Positions 17,095 to 25,870 of a stretch of DNA of 64,000 nt are shown one piece after another (position 1 is the stretch's first letter; the number at the start of each line of letters is the position of its first letter). The notes under the pieces are model-generated. The model had not been told where the DNA came from. It saw nothing but the letters and a program-made list of their open reading frames with translations, and ran no database searches. This DNA comes from Salinimicrobium sp050750585 (lineage in GTDB: Bacteria > Bacteroidota > Bacteroidia > Flavobacteriales > Flavobacteriaceae), in NCBI RefSeq assembly GCF_050750585.1, contig NZ_JBOJLM010000010.1:1-64000 (forward strand). The letters are read 5' to 3'. The position numbers were made by a program, and so were the translations under genes.

Positions 17095-17991
17095 ATGATT
17101 AAACGCACTATATTTTTCTCAAATCCCGCATACCTCAGCACCAAAAATGAGCAACTGGTGGTTTCTTTTCCCGAGGATGATAAGAAAGAAAAACGGGTGC
17201 CAATCGAGGACATAGGAATGTTAGTCCTGGAAAACCCACAGATCACTTTGACCAACGGTTTAATAACAAAGCTGATCCAGAATAAAGCCGCAGTGGTGAA
17301 CTGTGACAAGCAACATCTCCCCTGCTCTATTTTACAGCCCCTGGTGGGGCATACAGAACAAACGGAGCGGTTCAGAAACCAGTTAAACGCCAGTTTACCG
17401 CTAAAGAAAAACCTCTGGCAGCAAACAGTAAGTGCAAAAATTAGCAATCAGGCTATGCATCTTTTCAGGAGAGGAAAAGAGCATAAAAAACTGGCACGTT
17501 GGGCAACAGAAGTTAAAAGCGGCGATACCGAAAATCATGAAGCCATTGCCGCGGCTTTTTACTGGCAGAACATTTTTGATGTTAAAGGATTTAGCCGATA
17601 CCAAAAAGGCATTCCTCCCAACAACCTGCTTAATTATGGCTACGCTATTCTGCGTGCCGTAACAGCCAGATCTTTAATTGGCAGTGGGATGCTCCCGGGC
17701 GTGGGGATTTTTCACCGAAATAAATACAATGCATTCTGCCTGGCCGATGATATTATGGAACCATATCGCATATATGTAGATGAACTGGTGTACGACATTG
17801 TGGAAAGCGGGGAGAAATTAGAGGAGCTGAATACTTGTTTGAAGGCTGAACTTTTAAAAATACCGGCTATAGATGTAGTAATTGATGATAAGGTGAGTCC
17901 GCTGATGGTAGCTATGAGCCGAACAACCAATTCGCTGCAGGAATGTTTTGCAGGCCTGAGCCGGAAAATATTATATCCTTCATATGAATAA
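17095..17991 (+). CDS. cas1: CRISPR integrase Cas1 (type II)
   Basis: 298 residues, full length. The metal-binding residues of the integrase are present: Glu149 in GDTENHEAIAA, His207 in GIFHRNKYN and Glu222 in LADDIMEPYR. The N-terminal beta-domain (about 1-90) mediates dimerisation. With Cas2 it inserts new spacers into the array. It begins 9 bp after cas9 and is followed by a 75-bp gap before cas2 that holds no gene. No csn2 or cas4 is present, which fits subtype II-C. Confidence 0.97.
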   Translation: MIKRTIFFSNPAYLSTKNEQLVVSFPEDDKKEKRVPIEDIGMLVLENPQITLTNGLITKLIQNKAAVVNCDKQHLPCSILQPLVGHTEQTERFRNQLNASLPLKKNLWQQTVSAKISNQAMHLFRRGKEHKKLARWATEVKSGDTENHEAIAAAFYWQNIFDVKGFSRYQKGIPPNNLLNYGYAILRAVTARSLIGSGMLPGVGIFHRNKYNAFCLADDIMEPYRIYVDELVYDIVESGEKLEELNTCLKAELLKIPAIDVVIDDKVSPLMVAMSRTTNSLQECFAGLSRKILYPSYE

Positions 17992-18066
17992 GATCTCGGC
18001 TCCGCTCGATCTAAGAATTGTCGGGCTGGATTAGAAATGACCGAGTAATTTTTATTTATTCGGAAT

Positions 18067-18411
18067 ATGGAAGACCGCTATTCACGTTTAAACCAATATA
18101 GAAGTATGTGGGTACTTGTATTTTTTGACCTGCCAACGGAAACCCGGACCGAAAGAAAAGCCGCAACACGTTTCCGAAAAAACCTTCTGGATGACGGTTT
18201 TGGAATGTTTCAATTTTCTATATATACACGCTTTTGCCCAAGTCGTGAGAATGCGGAAGTGCATATCAAACGTACCAAGAGCAATTTACCAAAAAAAGGA
18301 AAGGTTGGAATTATGCAGGTAACCGACAAACAATTTGGGATGATTGAACTTTTCCATGGCCAAAAAGAGACTGAAACAGAACAACCTGTCCAGCAATTGG
18401 AACTATTCTAA
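18067..18411 (+). CDS. cas2: CRISPR adaptation protein Cas2
   Basis: 114 residues with the ferredoxin-like fold start MWVLVFFDLPTETRTERK, where Asp21 follows the first beta-strand, and the SIYTRFCPSRENAEVH segment of the dimer core. It forms the central dimer of the Cas1-Cas2 integration complex. The C-terminal tail (about 95-114) is Glu/Gln-rich and ends in LELF, as in many II-C Cas2 proteins. Last cas gene; the array begins 118 bp downstream. Confidence 0.96.
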   Translation: MEDRYSRLNQYRSMWVLVFFDLPTETRTERKAATRFRKNLLDDGFGMFQFSIYTRFCPSRENAEVHIKRTKSNLPKKGKVGIMQVTDKQFGMIELFHGQKETETEQPVQQLELF

Positions 18412-18529
18412 CATCTTTTACAAATAAAAATATCAGGTCGATCGGAGTCATACCCTCAATTTTATCCGTCATTTTTTAATCCTAATAAAAGACTTAAGAT
18501 GCAGAATACCAGCTTTTTATAGCGGGTAT
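18412..18529. other. cas2-array flank (possible leader side)
   Basis: 118 bp, A/T-rich, no gene, and no copy of the repeat. It adjoins a perfect repeat, whereas the opposite end of the array is degenerate, so it may be the integration-side flank. This is inferred from repeat decay only. Confidence 0.4.
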
Positions 18530-20270
18530 CCTGTGAATCCTAAGCTAAAAATACAATTCTGAAAGCAATTCACAACGAAAGCTCTAATAGAGTTATTCAG
18601 CCTCAGCCTGTGAATCCTAAGCTAAAAATACAATTCTGAAAGCAATTCACAACTAATTTTTTATTCGTGAAAAAAGAATCCTTCCTGTGAATCCTAAGCT
18701 AAAAATACAATTCTGAAAGCAATTCACAACGACGCCGTTGTGGTTCCACCTGGCAAATGGCCTGTGAATCCTAAGCTAAAAATACAATTCTGAAAGCAAT
18801 TCACAACACGGTTGGGGAATACATCCTTATGGTAATACCTGTGAATCCTAAGCTAAAAATACAATTCTGAAAGCAATTCACAACTACAGGTCATCCGTCT
18901 TTTTCTGCTCGTATCCTGTGAATCCTAAGCTAAAAATACAATTCTGAAAGCAATTCACAACGTTCCTATTTGTGAAGTGCTTAAATCCCATCCTGTGAAT
19001 CCTAAGCTAAAAATACAATTCTGAAAGCAATTCACAACATCTCGAGGCGCTAGGTCTTAACGTTGCAGCCTGTGAATCCTAAGCTAAAAATACAATTCTG
19101 AAAGCAATTCACAACGCAACTAAATATAAATAGATATGAGAGCAACCTGTGAATCCTAAGCTAAAAATACAATTCTGAAAGCAATTCACAACAGGGGAGG
19201 GCATCATGATAAGCCAGAATTTCCCTGTGAATCCTAAGCTAAAAATACAATTCTGAAAGCAATTCACAACCAGGCAATTTTATATTTATGGAGGAGGAGT
19301 CCTGTGAATCCTAAGCTAAAAATACAATTCTGAAAGCAATTCACAACAAGCCCTCTATATTGAAAAAATTATCTGCCCCTGTGAATCCTAAGCTAAAAAT
19401 ACAATTCTGAAAGCAATTCACAACCGAGATACATTCATTAAGTTGTTCAAAGGCCTGTGAATCCTAAGCTAAAAATACAATTCTGAAAGCAATTCACAAC
19501 TGAGCTGGAACTGGCAAATGTGAGGCAATACCTGTGAATCCTAAGCTAAAAATACAATTCTGAAAGCAATTCACAACTTTCAATAGATCATGATAAGATG
19601 CAGGAAACCTGTGAATCCTAAGCTAAAAATACAATTCTGAAAGCAATTCACAACAGGAAGGGGAGCCAGATCTTAATACTGCTACCTGTGAATCCTAAGC
19701 TAAAAATACAATTCTGAAAGCAATTCACAACATTTGCTGTCCTCTTCACGTTGGGCAATAACCTGTGAATCCTAAGCTAAAAATACAATTCTGAAAGCAA
19801 TTCACAACTAAAATATCATCACGGGAATTATTCCGAAGCCTGTGAATCCTAAGCTAAAAATACAATTCTGAAAGCAATTCACAACTCGCAAAGAAAAGTT
19901 AATGAGGTCATAAAGCCTGTGAATCCTAAGCTAAAAATACAATTCTGAAAGCAATTCACAACTACAGGAGTATCATATCACAGGAGAATCCTCCTGTGAA
20001 TCCTAAGCTAAAAATACAATTCTGAAAGCAATTCACAACACAGGTAACATACTTGAATGATAAAAAGGACCTGTGAATCCTAAGCTAAAAATACAATTCT
20101 GAAAGCAATTCACAACTGTTTTAAGATGCTTAAGAAAATAGGATAACCTGTGAATCCTAAGCTAAAAATACAATTCTGAAAGCAATTCACAACACCAGCG
20201 TATGCGTACGTTCCCAGCAGTGTCCTGTGAATTCTCAGTGAAAAATACAATTCTGAAGAAGAATAAATTT
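18530..20270 (-). CRISPR. Type II-C CRISPR array, 22 perfect repeats plus one degenerate, 22 spacers
   Basis: A 47-nt repeat occurs from 18530 at a 77-bp period. On the transcribed minus strand it begins GTTGTGAATTGCTTTCAG and ends TTCACAGG. The 22 copies appear identical, and a diverged 23rd copy sits at 20224-20270. Spacers are 30 nt except two (31 nt at 19193-19223, 29 nt at 19425-19453). I saw no duplicated spacer and none matching this window by eye. The minus-strand assignment follows from the tracrRNA anti-repeat. Within each repeat the bases GTTG, 19 bp and TATTTTTA form a promoter pointing the same way, so each crRNA can start separately. Confidence 0.98.
20224..20270 (-). repeat. 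Degenerate terminal CRISPR repeat
   Basis: The half adjacent to the last spacer is kept (CCTGTGAAT, then AAAAATACAATTCTGAA on the plus strand), while the other half is lost. On the minus strand the kept half contains the -7-like TATTTTTC, and a TTG lies 23 bp upstream in flanking DNA. The promoter for the outermost crRNA may therefore survive. Confidence 0.8.
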
Positions 20271-20290
20271 CAAAATCATAAAAAAATACT

Positions 20291-20333
20291 TCTGCTGAAA
20301 AGCTTACTCCTTAAAAATAGCATTTTCAGCAGA
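20291..20333. other. 11-bp hairpin beside the CRISPR array
   Basis: TCTGCTGAAAA (20291-20301) and TTTTCAGCAGA (20323-20333) are perfect complements with a 21-nt loop. The right arm includes AAAAATAGCATTTTC, resembling the dispersed palindrome. It may insulate the array from pta. Role inferred only. Confidence 0.5.
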
Positions 20334-20442
20334 CATTTTTCCGTAGCAGAAAAAGGGGATCAAATTATCGGCTTCAACTGATTTTCATCAGATTTTCACG
20401 ACTTTTTAACCCAATGCGCCAAACAAACTTTTTTATATACCT

Positions 20443-20450
20443 TACTTTTG
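20443..20450 (+). promoter_or_regulatory. -7 element of pta
   Basis: TACTTTTG is an exact TAnnTTTG match 18 bp before the ATG at 20469. A TTG codon at 20448 lies inside this box and so cannot be the translation start. Confidence 0.6.
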
Positions 20451-20468
20451 CACCAGAATTTGAAAACT

Positions 20469-22562
20469 ATGAACAAAGGACTTTATATAGCGACTTTAGA
20501 GCCAAACAGTGGAAAATCTTTGATCTCCCTGGGCCTTATGCGGGCCCTGTTGGGGAAAACGGTCAAAGTGGCCTATTTTAGGCCAATAATCAATGAAGAG
20601 AAGCCGGGAAAACTCGATAACCACATCGATACCGTCCTTAAATATTTTGACCTTCCCATGTCTTACGAAGATTCTTATGCCTACACCAGGAATGAGGTCA
20701 TTCAAAAGCGCAACGATGGGAAGTCGGGTGAGATCATTGATACCATTATAAGGAAGTACAAAAAACTTGAAGAAACCTTTGATTTTGTGCTGGTAGAAGG
20801 CAGTGATTTTTCGGGAGAAGGCAGTGTTTTTGAATTTGATGAGAACGTAAATATCGCCAAAAATCTTGGCCTTCCGGTGATTATAATCGCCAGTGGTCGT
20901 GGCAAGACCAAAGAAAGCCTTATGGGCAGCCTGCAAATGGCCTACCAAACGTTCATAAAAAAAGATGTGCAGGTGATCGCCATGGTAAGTAACAAGATTG
21001 AACTTGAGAACCTTACTATTGCCACCAACGGCATGAGGGAATTTTTACCAGATGATGTCGCTGTATTCGCCCTGCCTCTTATAGATATGCTTGCAAATCC
21101 AACCCTAAAGGAGATCGTGGAAACCCTTGATGGAAAGGTGCTTTTTGGGGAAGAGTTTCTCGACAACCAGTCGGGAAGTTTTAATGTGGGTGCCATGCAG
21201 TTGCGCAATTACCTGAAACATCTCAAAAACGAAAGCCTGGTGATCACCCCGGGTGACCGTGCCGATATTATTCTTGGAGCCCTGCAAGCACATATTTCAA
21301 GTAATTACCCGCGAATTTCGGGGATCATCCTCACAGGCGGATTAATTCCTGAAGATTCTATTATAAAATTAATTGAAGGCCTTTCTCAGGTAGTGCCTAT
21401 TATTTCTGTAGAAGAAGGAACCTTTAGCGTGACCAACCGCGTAGGTGCCATAAATTCAAACATCTATGCCGATAGTACGCAGAAGATAGAGACTTCTATC
21501 AGCACTTTTGAAAAATACATCAATATAGATCCTCTTATTGAACGTTTTTCGGACATTCAGGCTAAGGGCCTTACGCCCCGCATGTTCCAGTACAGCCTTG
21601 TAAAACGGGCACAGCAGCAACGCAAGCACATCGTATTACCCGAAGGGACAGACGAGCGCATACTTACTGCTGCCGCCCGACTCATAGCTATGGATATTGT
21701 AGATCTCACCATCCTGGGAGATCAGGAAGAGATCAAAAAGATGATCATGAACCTGGCTATTCCTGTAGACCTGGATAAGCTAAATATCATTAACCCTACT
21801 ACATCAGACTATTTTGACGATTACGTAAAGACTTTTTACGAGCTGCGTAAGCACAAAAACATCAATATGGATATTGCCCGCGACCTTATGAGCGATGTAT
21901 CCTACTTTGGTACCATGATGATCTACAAGGGTCATGCCGACGGAATGGTTTCGGGAGCGGCTCATACCACCCAACACACTATTAGGCCTGCACTTCAATT
22001 CATCAAAACAAAACCGGGAGTATCGGTAGTGTCATCGGTATTCTTTATGTGTCTAGAAGACCGGGTTTCGGTGTTTGGAGATTGCGCAATAAACCCGAAT
22101 CCTACTGCCGAAGAACTGGCTGAAATATGTATTTCTTCTGCGGAAAGCAGTAAAGCCTTCGGAATTGAGCCTAAGATCGCAATGCTCTCCTACTCCTCCG
22201 GAAGTTCAGGAAAAGGAGAAGATGTTGACAGGGTTCGAGAAGCCACTGAAATAGTGAAGGTAAAACGCCCCGATCTTAAAATAGAAGGCCCCATACAGTA
22301 TGATGCTGCAGTTGACCTTAACGTGGGCCGAAGCAAATTACCGGGATCTGAAGTGGCAGGACAGGCAAGCGTGCTTATCTTCCCCGATCTCAACACCGGG
22401 AACAACACCTATAAAGCGGTGCAGAGAGAAACAGGTGCATTGGCCATTGGCCCCATGCTCCAGGGACTAAATCAGCCGGTGAATGACCTTAGTCGTGGTT
22501 GTACTGTAGATGATGTCTTTAACACAGTGATTTTAACAGCAATTCAGGCACAAGGGCTTTAA
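20469..22562 (+). CDS. pta: Phosphate acetyltransferase
   Basis: 697 residues from the ATG at 20469, chosen over an in-frame TTG at 20448 that lies within the -7 box. It is the long form: an N-terminal P-loop-like domain (MNKGLYIATLEPNSGKS), a DRTGG domain around residues 215-330, and the C-terminal catalytic PTA_PTB domain from about 375. That last part carries the SGAAHTTQHTIRPALQFIK and SYSSGSSGKGEDVDRVREAT motifs. It interconverts acetyl-CoA and acetyl phosphate. ackA lies 132 bp downstream, forming the acetate pathway. A heptamer tandem repeat separates the two genes. Confidence 0.96.
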   Translation: MNKGLYIATLEPNSGKSLISLGLMRALLGKTVKVAYFRPIINEEKPGKLDNHIDTVLKYFDLPMSYEDSYAYTRNEVIQKRNDGKSGEIIDTIIRKYKKLEETFDFVLVEGSDFSGEGSVFEFDENVNIAKNLGLPVIIIASGRGKTKESLMGSLQMAYQTFIKKDVQVIAMVSNKIELENLTIATNGMREFLPDDVAVFALPLIDMLANPTLKEIVETLDGKVLFGEEFLDNQSGSFNVGAMQLRNYLKHLKNESLVITPGDRADIILGALQAHISSNYPRISGIILTGGLIPEDSIIKLIEGLSQVVPIISVEEGTFSVTNRVGAINSNIYADSTQKIETSISTFEKYINIDPLIERFSDIQAKGLTPRMFQYSLVKRAQQQRKHIVLPEGTDERILTAAARLIAMDIVDLTILGDQEEIKKMIMNLAIPVDLDKLNIINPTTSDYFDDYVKTFYELRKHKNINMDIARDLMSDVSYFGTMMIYKGHADGMVSGAAHTTQHTIRPALQFIKTKPGVSVVSSVFFMCLEDRVSVFGDCAINPNPTAEELAEICISSAESSKAFGIEPKIAMLSYSSGSSGKGEDVDRVREATEIVKVKRPDLKIEGPIQYDAAVDLNVGRSKLPGSEVAGQASVLIFPDLNTGNNTYKAVQRETGALAIGPMLQGLNQPVNDLSRGCTVDDVFNTVILTAIQAQGL

Positions 22563-22564
22563 AT

Positions 22565-22599
22565 GTTTAAGGTTTAAGGTTTAAGGTTTAAGGTTTAAA
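22565..22599. repeat. Heptamer tandem repeat between pta and ackA
   Basis: Five adjacent GTTTAAG units, the last with A in place of G, begin two bases after the pta stop codon. Such a simple repeat can vary in copy number. It contains no hairpin. Confidence 0.85.
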
Positions 22600-22694
22600 A
22601 GATAAAAATTTCAAATTCAGGATTGAGTATTCCACCACAACAGGTAACAGAAAACAGGCTCAATTCCCAACACTTAATACTCATTACTAGATAA

Positions 22695-23879
22695 ATGAAA
22701 AATATACTGATAATAAACTCCGGAAGTTCTTCTTTAAAGTTTCAATTGATCGAAATGCCTTCAGAAAAGGTGCTGGCTTCTGGATTGGTTGAAAGAATTG
22801 GACAGGCTTCAGGAAAAATACACTACAAATCTGAAGCGTTTTCCACTTCCGAAGAGATGGAGATGAAAGATCATTCTGTAGCATTAAAGGAGGTTACAAA
22901 ACACCTTATGCACAATGACTACGGTGTAATATATGATCCTGCCGATATTCCTGCTATTGGCCACCGTGTGGTTCATGGAGGTGCAAGTTTCTCGGATACT
23001 GTGATTATTGACGAAAAGGTAAAGCAGAAGATAGAACAACTTTTTTCACTGGCACCACTTCACAATCCTCCAAACCTGAAAGGTATACAGGTGGCAGAAG
23101 AGATCTTTCCCGATGCTACCCAGGTGGCGGTATTTGATACAGCATTTCACCAGACCATCCCAACCTGCGCCAGTAAATATGCCATTCCAAACGAGCTTTT
23201 TGAGAAGAAAAAGATCCAGATGTATGGATTTCATGGTACCAGCCATAAGTACGTTTCAGAAAAAGCCAATGAATACCTTAAAAAGGATCATTCAAAAATC
23301 ATTACCGTGCACTTGGGGAATGGATGCAGCATGACAGCGGTAAAAGATGGAAAAAGTATAGATCATACCCTGGGCTTTGGTCCTGTGAACGGTCTTATCA
23401 TGGGTACGCGCAGTGGGGATATTGACCAGTCAGTAATTTTCTACCTCATTGAACAATTGGGTTACACAGCGAAAGAAGTCAGTGATCTGCTTCATCACAA
23501 AAGCGGAATGCTGGGACTTACCGGCTACAGTGATCTCAGGGATATTGAAGACCAGGCCGAAAAAGGAAATAAGGAGTGCCAGTTAGCTCTTGACATGAAT
23601 GCTTACCGCATCAAAAAATACATTGGTGCCTATGCAGCCGCCATGAATGGGCTGGATGCAGTGGTTTTCACTGCCGGTATTGGAGAAAATTCAGACGTTA
23701 TAAGGAAACTTGTATGTACCGATATGGATTATCTGGGCCTCGCACTCGATGAGGAGAAGAATAGTGTTCGTTCAAAAGAGATCAGGAATATCGGGAAAGA
23801 AGATTCTAAAGTTAAGATCCTGGTGATTCCTACAAACGAAGAACTGGAAATTGCCAAGCAAACCATTTCTTTCGTATAA
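22695..23879 (+). CDS. ackA: Acetate kinase
   Basis: 394 residues, the usual length. It has the ASKHA-fold phosphate-binding motif ILIINSGSSSLKFQLIEMP at the N-terminus, HRVVHGG (about residues 92-98), FHGTSHKYVS near 177 and the adenosine-binding LGFGPVNGLIMGTRSGDIDQ region. It transfers phosphate from acetyl phosphate to ADP, giving acetate and ATP, directly after Pta. It is probably co-transcribed with pta. A bidirectional hairpin follows the stop codon. Confidence 0.97.
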   Translation: MKNILIINSGSSSLKFQLIEMPSEKVLASGLVERIGQASGKIHYKSEAFSTSEEMEMKDHSVALKEVTKHLMHNDYGVIYDPADIPAIGHRVVHGGASFSDTVIIDEKVKQKIEQLFSLAPLHNPPNLKGIQVAEEIFPDATQVAVFDTAFHQTIPTCASKYAIPNELFEKKKIQMYGFHGTSHKYVSEKANEYLKKDHSKIITVHLGNGCSMTAVKDGKSIDHTLGFGPVNGLIMGTRSGDIDQSVIFYLIEQLGYTAKEVSDLLHHKSGMLGLTGYSDLRDIEDQAEKGNKECQLALDMNAYRIKKYIGAYAAAMNGLDAVVFTAGIGENSDVIRKLVCTDMDYLGLALDEEKNSVRSKEIRNIGKEDSKVKILVIPTNEELEIAKQTISFV

Positions 23880-23904
23880 ATACCTTTTAAAAATGACATT
23901 TTTG

Positions 23905-23942
23905 AGCGGTGAGGTTTACACAAATAAGTGGGCCTCACCGCT
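23905..23942. terminator. Bidirectional terminator between ackA and the Rrf2 gene
   Basis: AGCGGTGAGG (23905-23914) pairs with CCTCACCGCT (23933-23942), 10 bp with an 18-nt loop, followed by TTTTA on the plus strand. It overlaps the last codons of the minus-strand Rrf2 gene. A member of the dispersed palindrome family (23887-23905) abuts it. Confidence 0.7.
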
Positions 23943-24344
23943 TTTTACTTTTGCAGCAAATACGCTGATATCTTCTTCTAATTCTTTCCTGAACTTCTGC
24001 TTTAGCGGCTGTACAGAAAAATGTACCGGGCAGGGTTGCTCTGAGCTGCACTTCTTAAGCCCCAGCACACAATCGTCAAGCCGGTTAGTACCGTCAATAA
24101 TATTAACCACCTCGATCAAAGGAGTTTTCAAAGCTTTTGCGGTAAGATAAAATCCGCCGGTGGGCCCTTTTGAAGAAGAAATAATATTTTCCCGGGACAG
24201 GGACTGCAATAATTTAGAAAGAAAAGGCGAGGGCAGCTTTATTGCTTCTGCAATTTCCTTTGCTCTTATCTTTTTTTGTTCATTAGAATGAACAGCCAGG
24301 TAGAGCACGGCATTTACGGCATATTTACTGGAGCTGGATAGCAT
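23916..24344 (-). CDS. Rrf2 family transcriptional regulator with Fe-S cysteines
   Basis: 142 residues. The winged helix-turn-helix (about 1-75) includes AEAIKLPSPFLSKLLQSLSR as helix-turn-helix and KGPTGGFYL as wing. Cys92, Cys99 and Cys105 in DDCVLGLKKCSSEQPC match the three-cysteine Fe-S ligand pattern of IscR/NsrR/RsrR-type proteins. It probably senses iron-sulphur status, oxygen or nitric oxide. It is transcribed away from the cytochrome c gene, which could be a target. The last codons overlap the terminator hairpin shared with ackA. Confidence 0.92.
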   Translation of the reverse strand: MLSSSSKYAVNAVLYLAVHSNEQKKIRAKEIAEAIKLPSPFLSKLLQSLSRENIISSSKGPTGGFYLTAKALKTPLIEVVNIIDGTNRLDDCVLGLKKCSSEQPCPVHFSVQPLKQKFRKELEEDISVFAAKVKSGEAHLFV

Positions 24345-24567
24345 ATTTTTATAAAATTTGATTCATTAGATCTGAATTTAAAATCAGAGAAAGCAGCCAA
24401 AATTAAATTAATCATCCTACATATCATATTTTCCGGGTCTTAATTAGGAGTTTTTTATCCTTTTACCTTTATATAGCTCTGCTCCTGCCCTTTTCGGCCT
24501 AACTTCAAAGGTACTTATTTCTTTATTACAATATTTAAAGGCCTTATTATCTTTTTATCTTATATTG

Positions 24568-24581
24568 TTATAAATTTATAA
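24568..24581. promoter_or_regulatory. Perfect 14-bp palindrome upstream of the cytochrome gene
   Basis: TTATAAATTTATAA lies 27 bp before the cytochrome start codon and is a perfect dyad. In such A/T-rich DNA it may be chance. It is a candidate site for the divergent Rrf2 protein. The rest of the 263-bp gap shows nothing clear. Confidence 0.3.
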
Positions 24582-24607
24582 GACTTAACCCCATAACCAC
24601 TATCATT

Positions 24608-25114
24608 ATGAAACTAAAATCCTACTTTTTTTTAGCCTTTTTAGCTCTTTTACTCAATGCCTGTGGTGAAAAAGAACAAAAGGAAAAAATTAAAATAACC
24701 GACCAAAGTACTGCAGTACAAAAAGAAGTGGTACCGGAAGCAGCTTCTACAACTGCTGAAGTAGACAATATGCAGAACAAAGGCGTTGGCCCAATAGATA
24801 ATTTGAATCTCAACGAAAACATAGATGAAGCTATGGCAGTTCGCGGAAAAGAATTGTTTAACAATATGTGTACAGCCTGCCATAAAATGGATCAAAAATC
24901 TATTGGCCCTGCCCTTGCAGGGGTGACTGAAAGACGTAACCCCGAATGGATCATGAACATGATCTTAAGGCCTGAGAAAATGATCAAAGAAGATCCCATT
25001 GCCAAAAAATTACTCATAGAATCAAATATGGCCGTTATGGCAAATCAAAATATGAGTGAAGAAGAAAGCCGGGCAATGCTGGAGTATTTTAGAAGTTACG
25101 ACCAGGAAAATTAG
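24608..25114 (+). CDS. Mono-haem c-type cytochrome lipoprotein
   Basis: 168 residues. The N-terminus has a lipoprotein signal ending LLNAC (Cys19), followed by a disordered linker to about residue 70. A small cytochrome c domain then has the haem attachment CTACH (Cys88, Cys91, His92), the IGPALAGV stretch after the haem and several Met residues (around 128-140) that could give the sixth ligand. It is probably exported and attached to the membrane as an electron carrier in respiration. It is divergent from the Rrf2 regulator, with a cysteine-rich metal-binding gene next. Confidence 0.92.
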   Translation: MKLKSYFFLAFLALLLNACGEKEQKEKIKITDQSTAVQKEVVPEAASTTAEVDNMQNKGVGPIDNLNLNENIDEAMAVRGKELFNNMCTACHKMDQKSIGPALAGVTERRNPEWIMNMILRPEKMIKEDPIAKKLLIESNMAVMANQNMSEEESRAMLEYFRSYDQEN

Positions 25115-25341
25115 CCTGATATGATATTCTTAGAAGATTTTTTGAGAGCTTTTATATCATCCTGATTGAATATTTCGACATATTCATATAATAGTATAGG
25201 TATCTATTCCAAATCTCTAAAGTGGTGAAAAACATGACTTTTAACCCTTTGTTGAACATTGTTTAACAGCAATTAGGAGCCTATAGCAGCTCATTTTTGG
25301 TAACTTGAAGTCAAGATTAAGTTTAACCAAAAACCAATACA

Positions 25342-25665
25342 ATGAGAAATCAGGAATTTTTAAATAAGTTATCAAACTGTATCAACCACTGCAACTATTG
25401 TGCAGATGCCTGCCTTGATGAAGACAACCTCAAAAAAATGGTTGATTGTATCAGAAAAGATAAAGTGTGTGCCTCTGCCTGTGCTTCGCTTGCAGATATT
25501 TTAGCCATTAAAGATGCCAACGCCACAGGACTGGTAAAATATTGTGAACAGGTATGTAAAGAATGTGCCGAAGAATGTGAACAACACGAAACACAACACT
25601 GCCAGGATTGTGCAAAAGCATGTCGCGAATGTGAAGAAGCCTGCAAAAAATATTTAGCAGCGTAA
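25342..25665 (+). CDS. Cysteine-rich four-helix-bundle copper-binding (Csp-like) protein
   Basis: 107 residues with 16 cysteines spaced along predicted helices (for example NCINHCNYCADAC at residues 12-24 and KYCEQVCKECAEEC in the second half). This is the DUF326/Csp pattern in which Cys thiolates line the core of a four-helix bundle and hold many Cu(I) ions. No signal peptide is present, so it resembles the cytosolic Csp3 type. It probably buffers or detoxifies copper. It has its own terminator and a 227-bp upstream gap, where no copper operator is evident. Confidence 0.9.
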   Translation: MRNQEFLNKLSNCINHCNYCADACLDEDNLKKMVDCIRKDKVCASACASLADILAIKDANATGLVKYCEQVCKECAEECEQHETQHCQDCAKACRECEEACKKYLAA

Positions 25666-25686
25666 AGATTCGATTATAATTAGTAG

Positions 25687-25734
25687 AGGCTGTCTCAAAT
25701 TCAATCAAGTAAAATTGATCTTTTGAGACAGCCT
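25687..25734 (+). terminator. Terminator of the copper-binding protein gene
   Basis: AGGCTGTCTCAAA (25687-25699) pairs perfectly with TTTGAGACAGCCT (25722-25734). The loop contains a second small stem (TCAAT/ATTGA). T-rich sequence follows on the plus strand. Confidence 0.8.
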
Positions 25735-25843
25735 TTGTTGTATAAACTATCTTTGTACTGAATTATTACCAGTTCAATTTTTCCATTCAACTTCAGTAAG
25801 ATCTGAAATTATTTCAGAAAGAAAAACACCGCTATTTTTCCTT

Positions 25844-25862
25844 CCAAAAATGGCATTTTTGA
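25844..25862. repeat. Dispersed palindrome CCAAAAATGGCATTTTTGA
   Basis: It sits 8 bp past the malQ stop on the minus strand and could terminate the treZ-malQ direction. It is a family member of the TCAAAAATG palindrome. Confidence 0.7.
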
Positions 25863-25870
25863 AGCGTATT

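Noticed and set aside
17082..17447. Minus-strand frame opposite cas1
   Set aside because: It is wholly within cas1 and resembles no known protein; cas1 has all catalytic residues.
12925..20270. Type II-A or II-B subtype
   Set aside because: No csn2 or cas4 is present and the gene order, tracrRNA and repeat length fit II-C.
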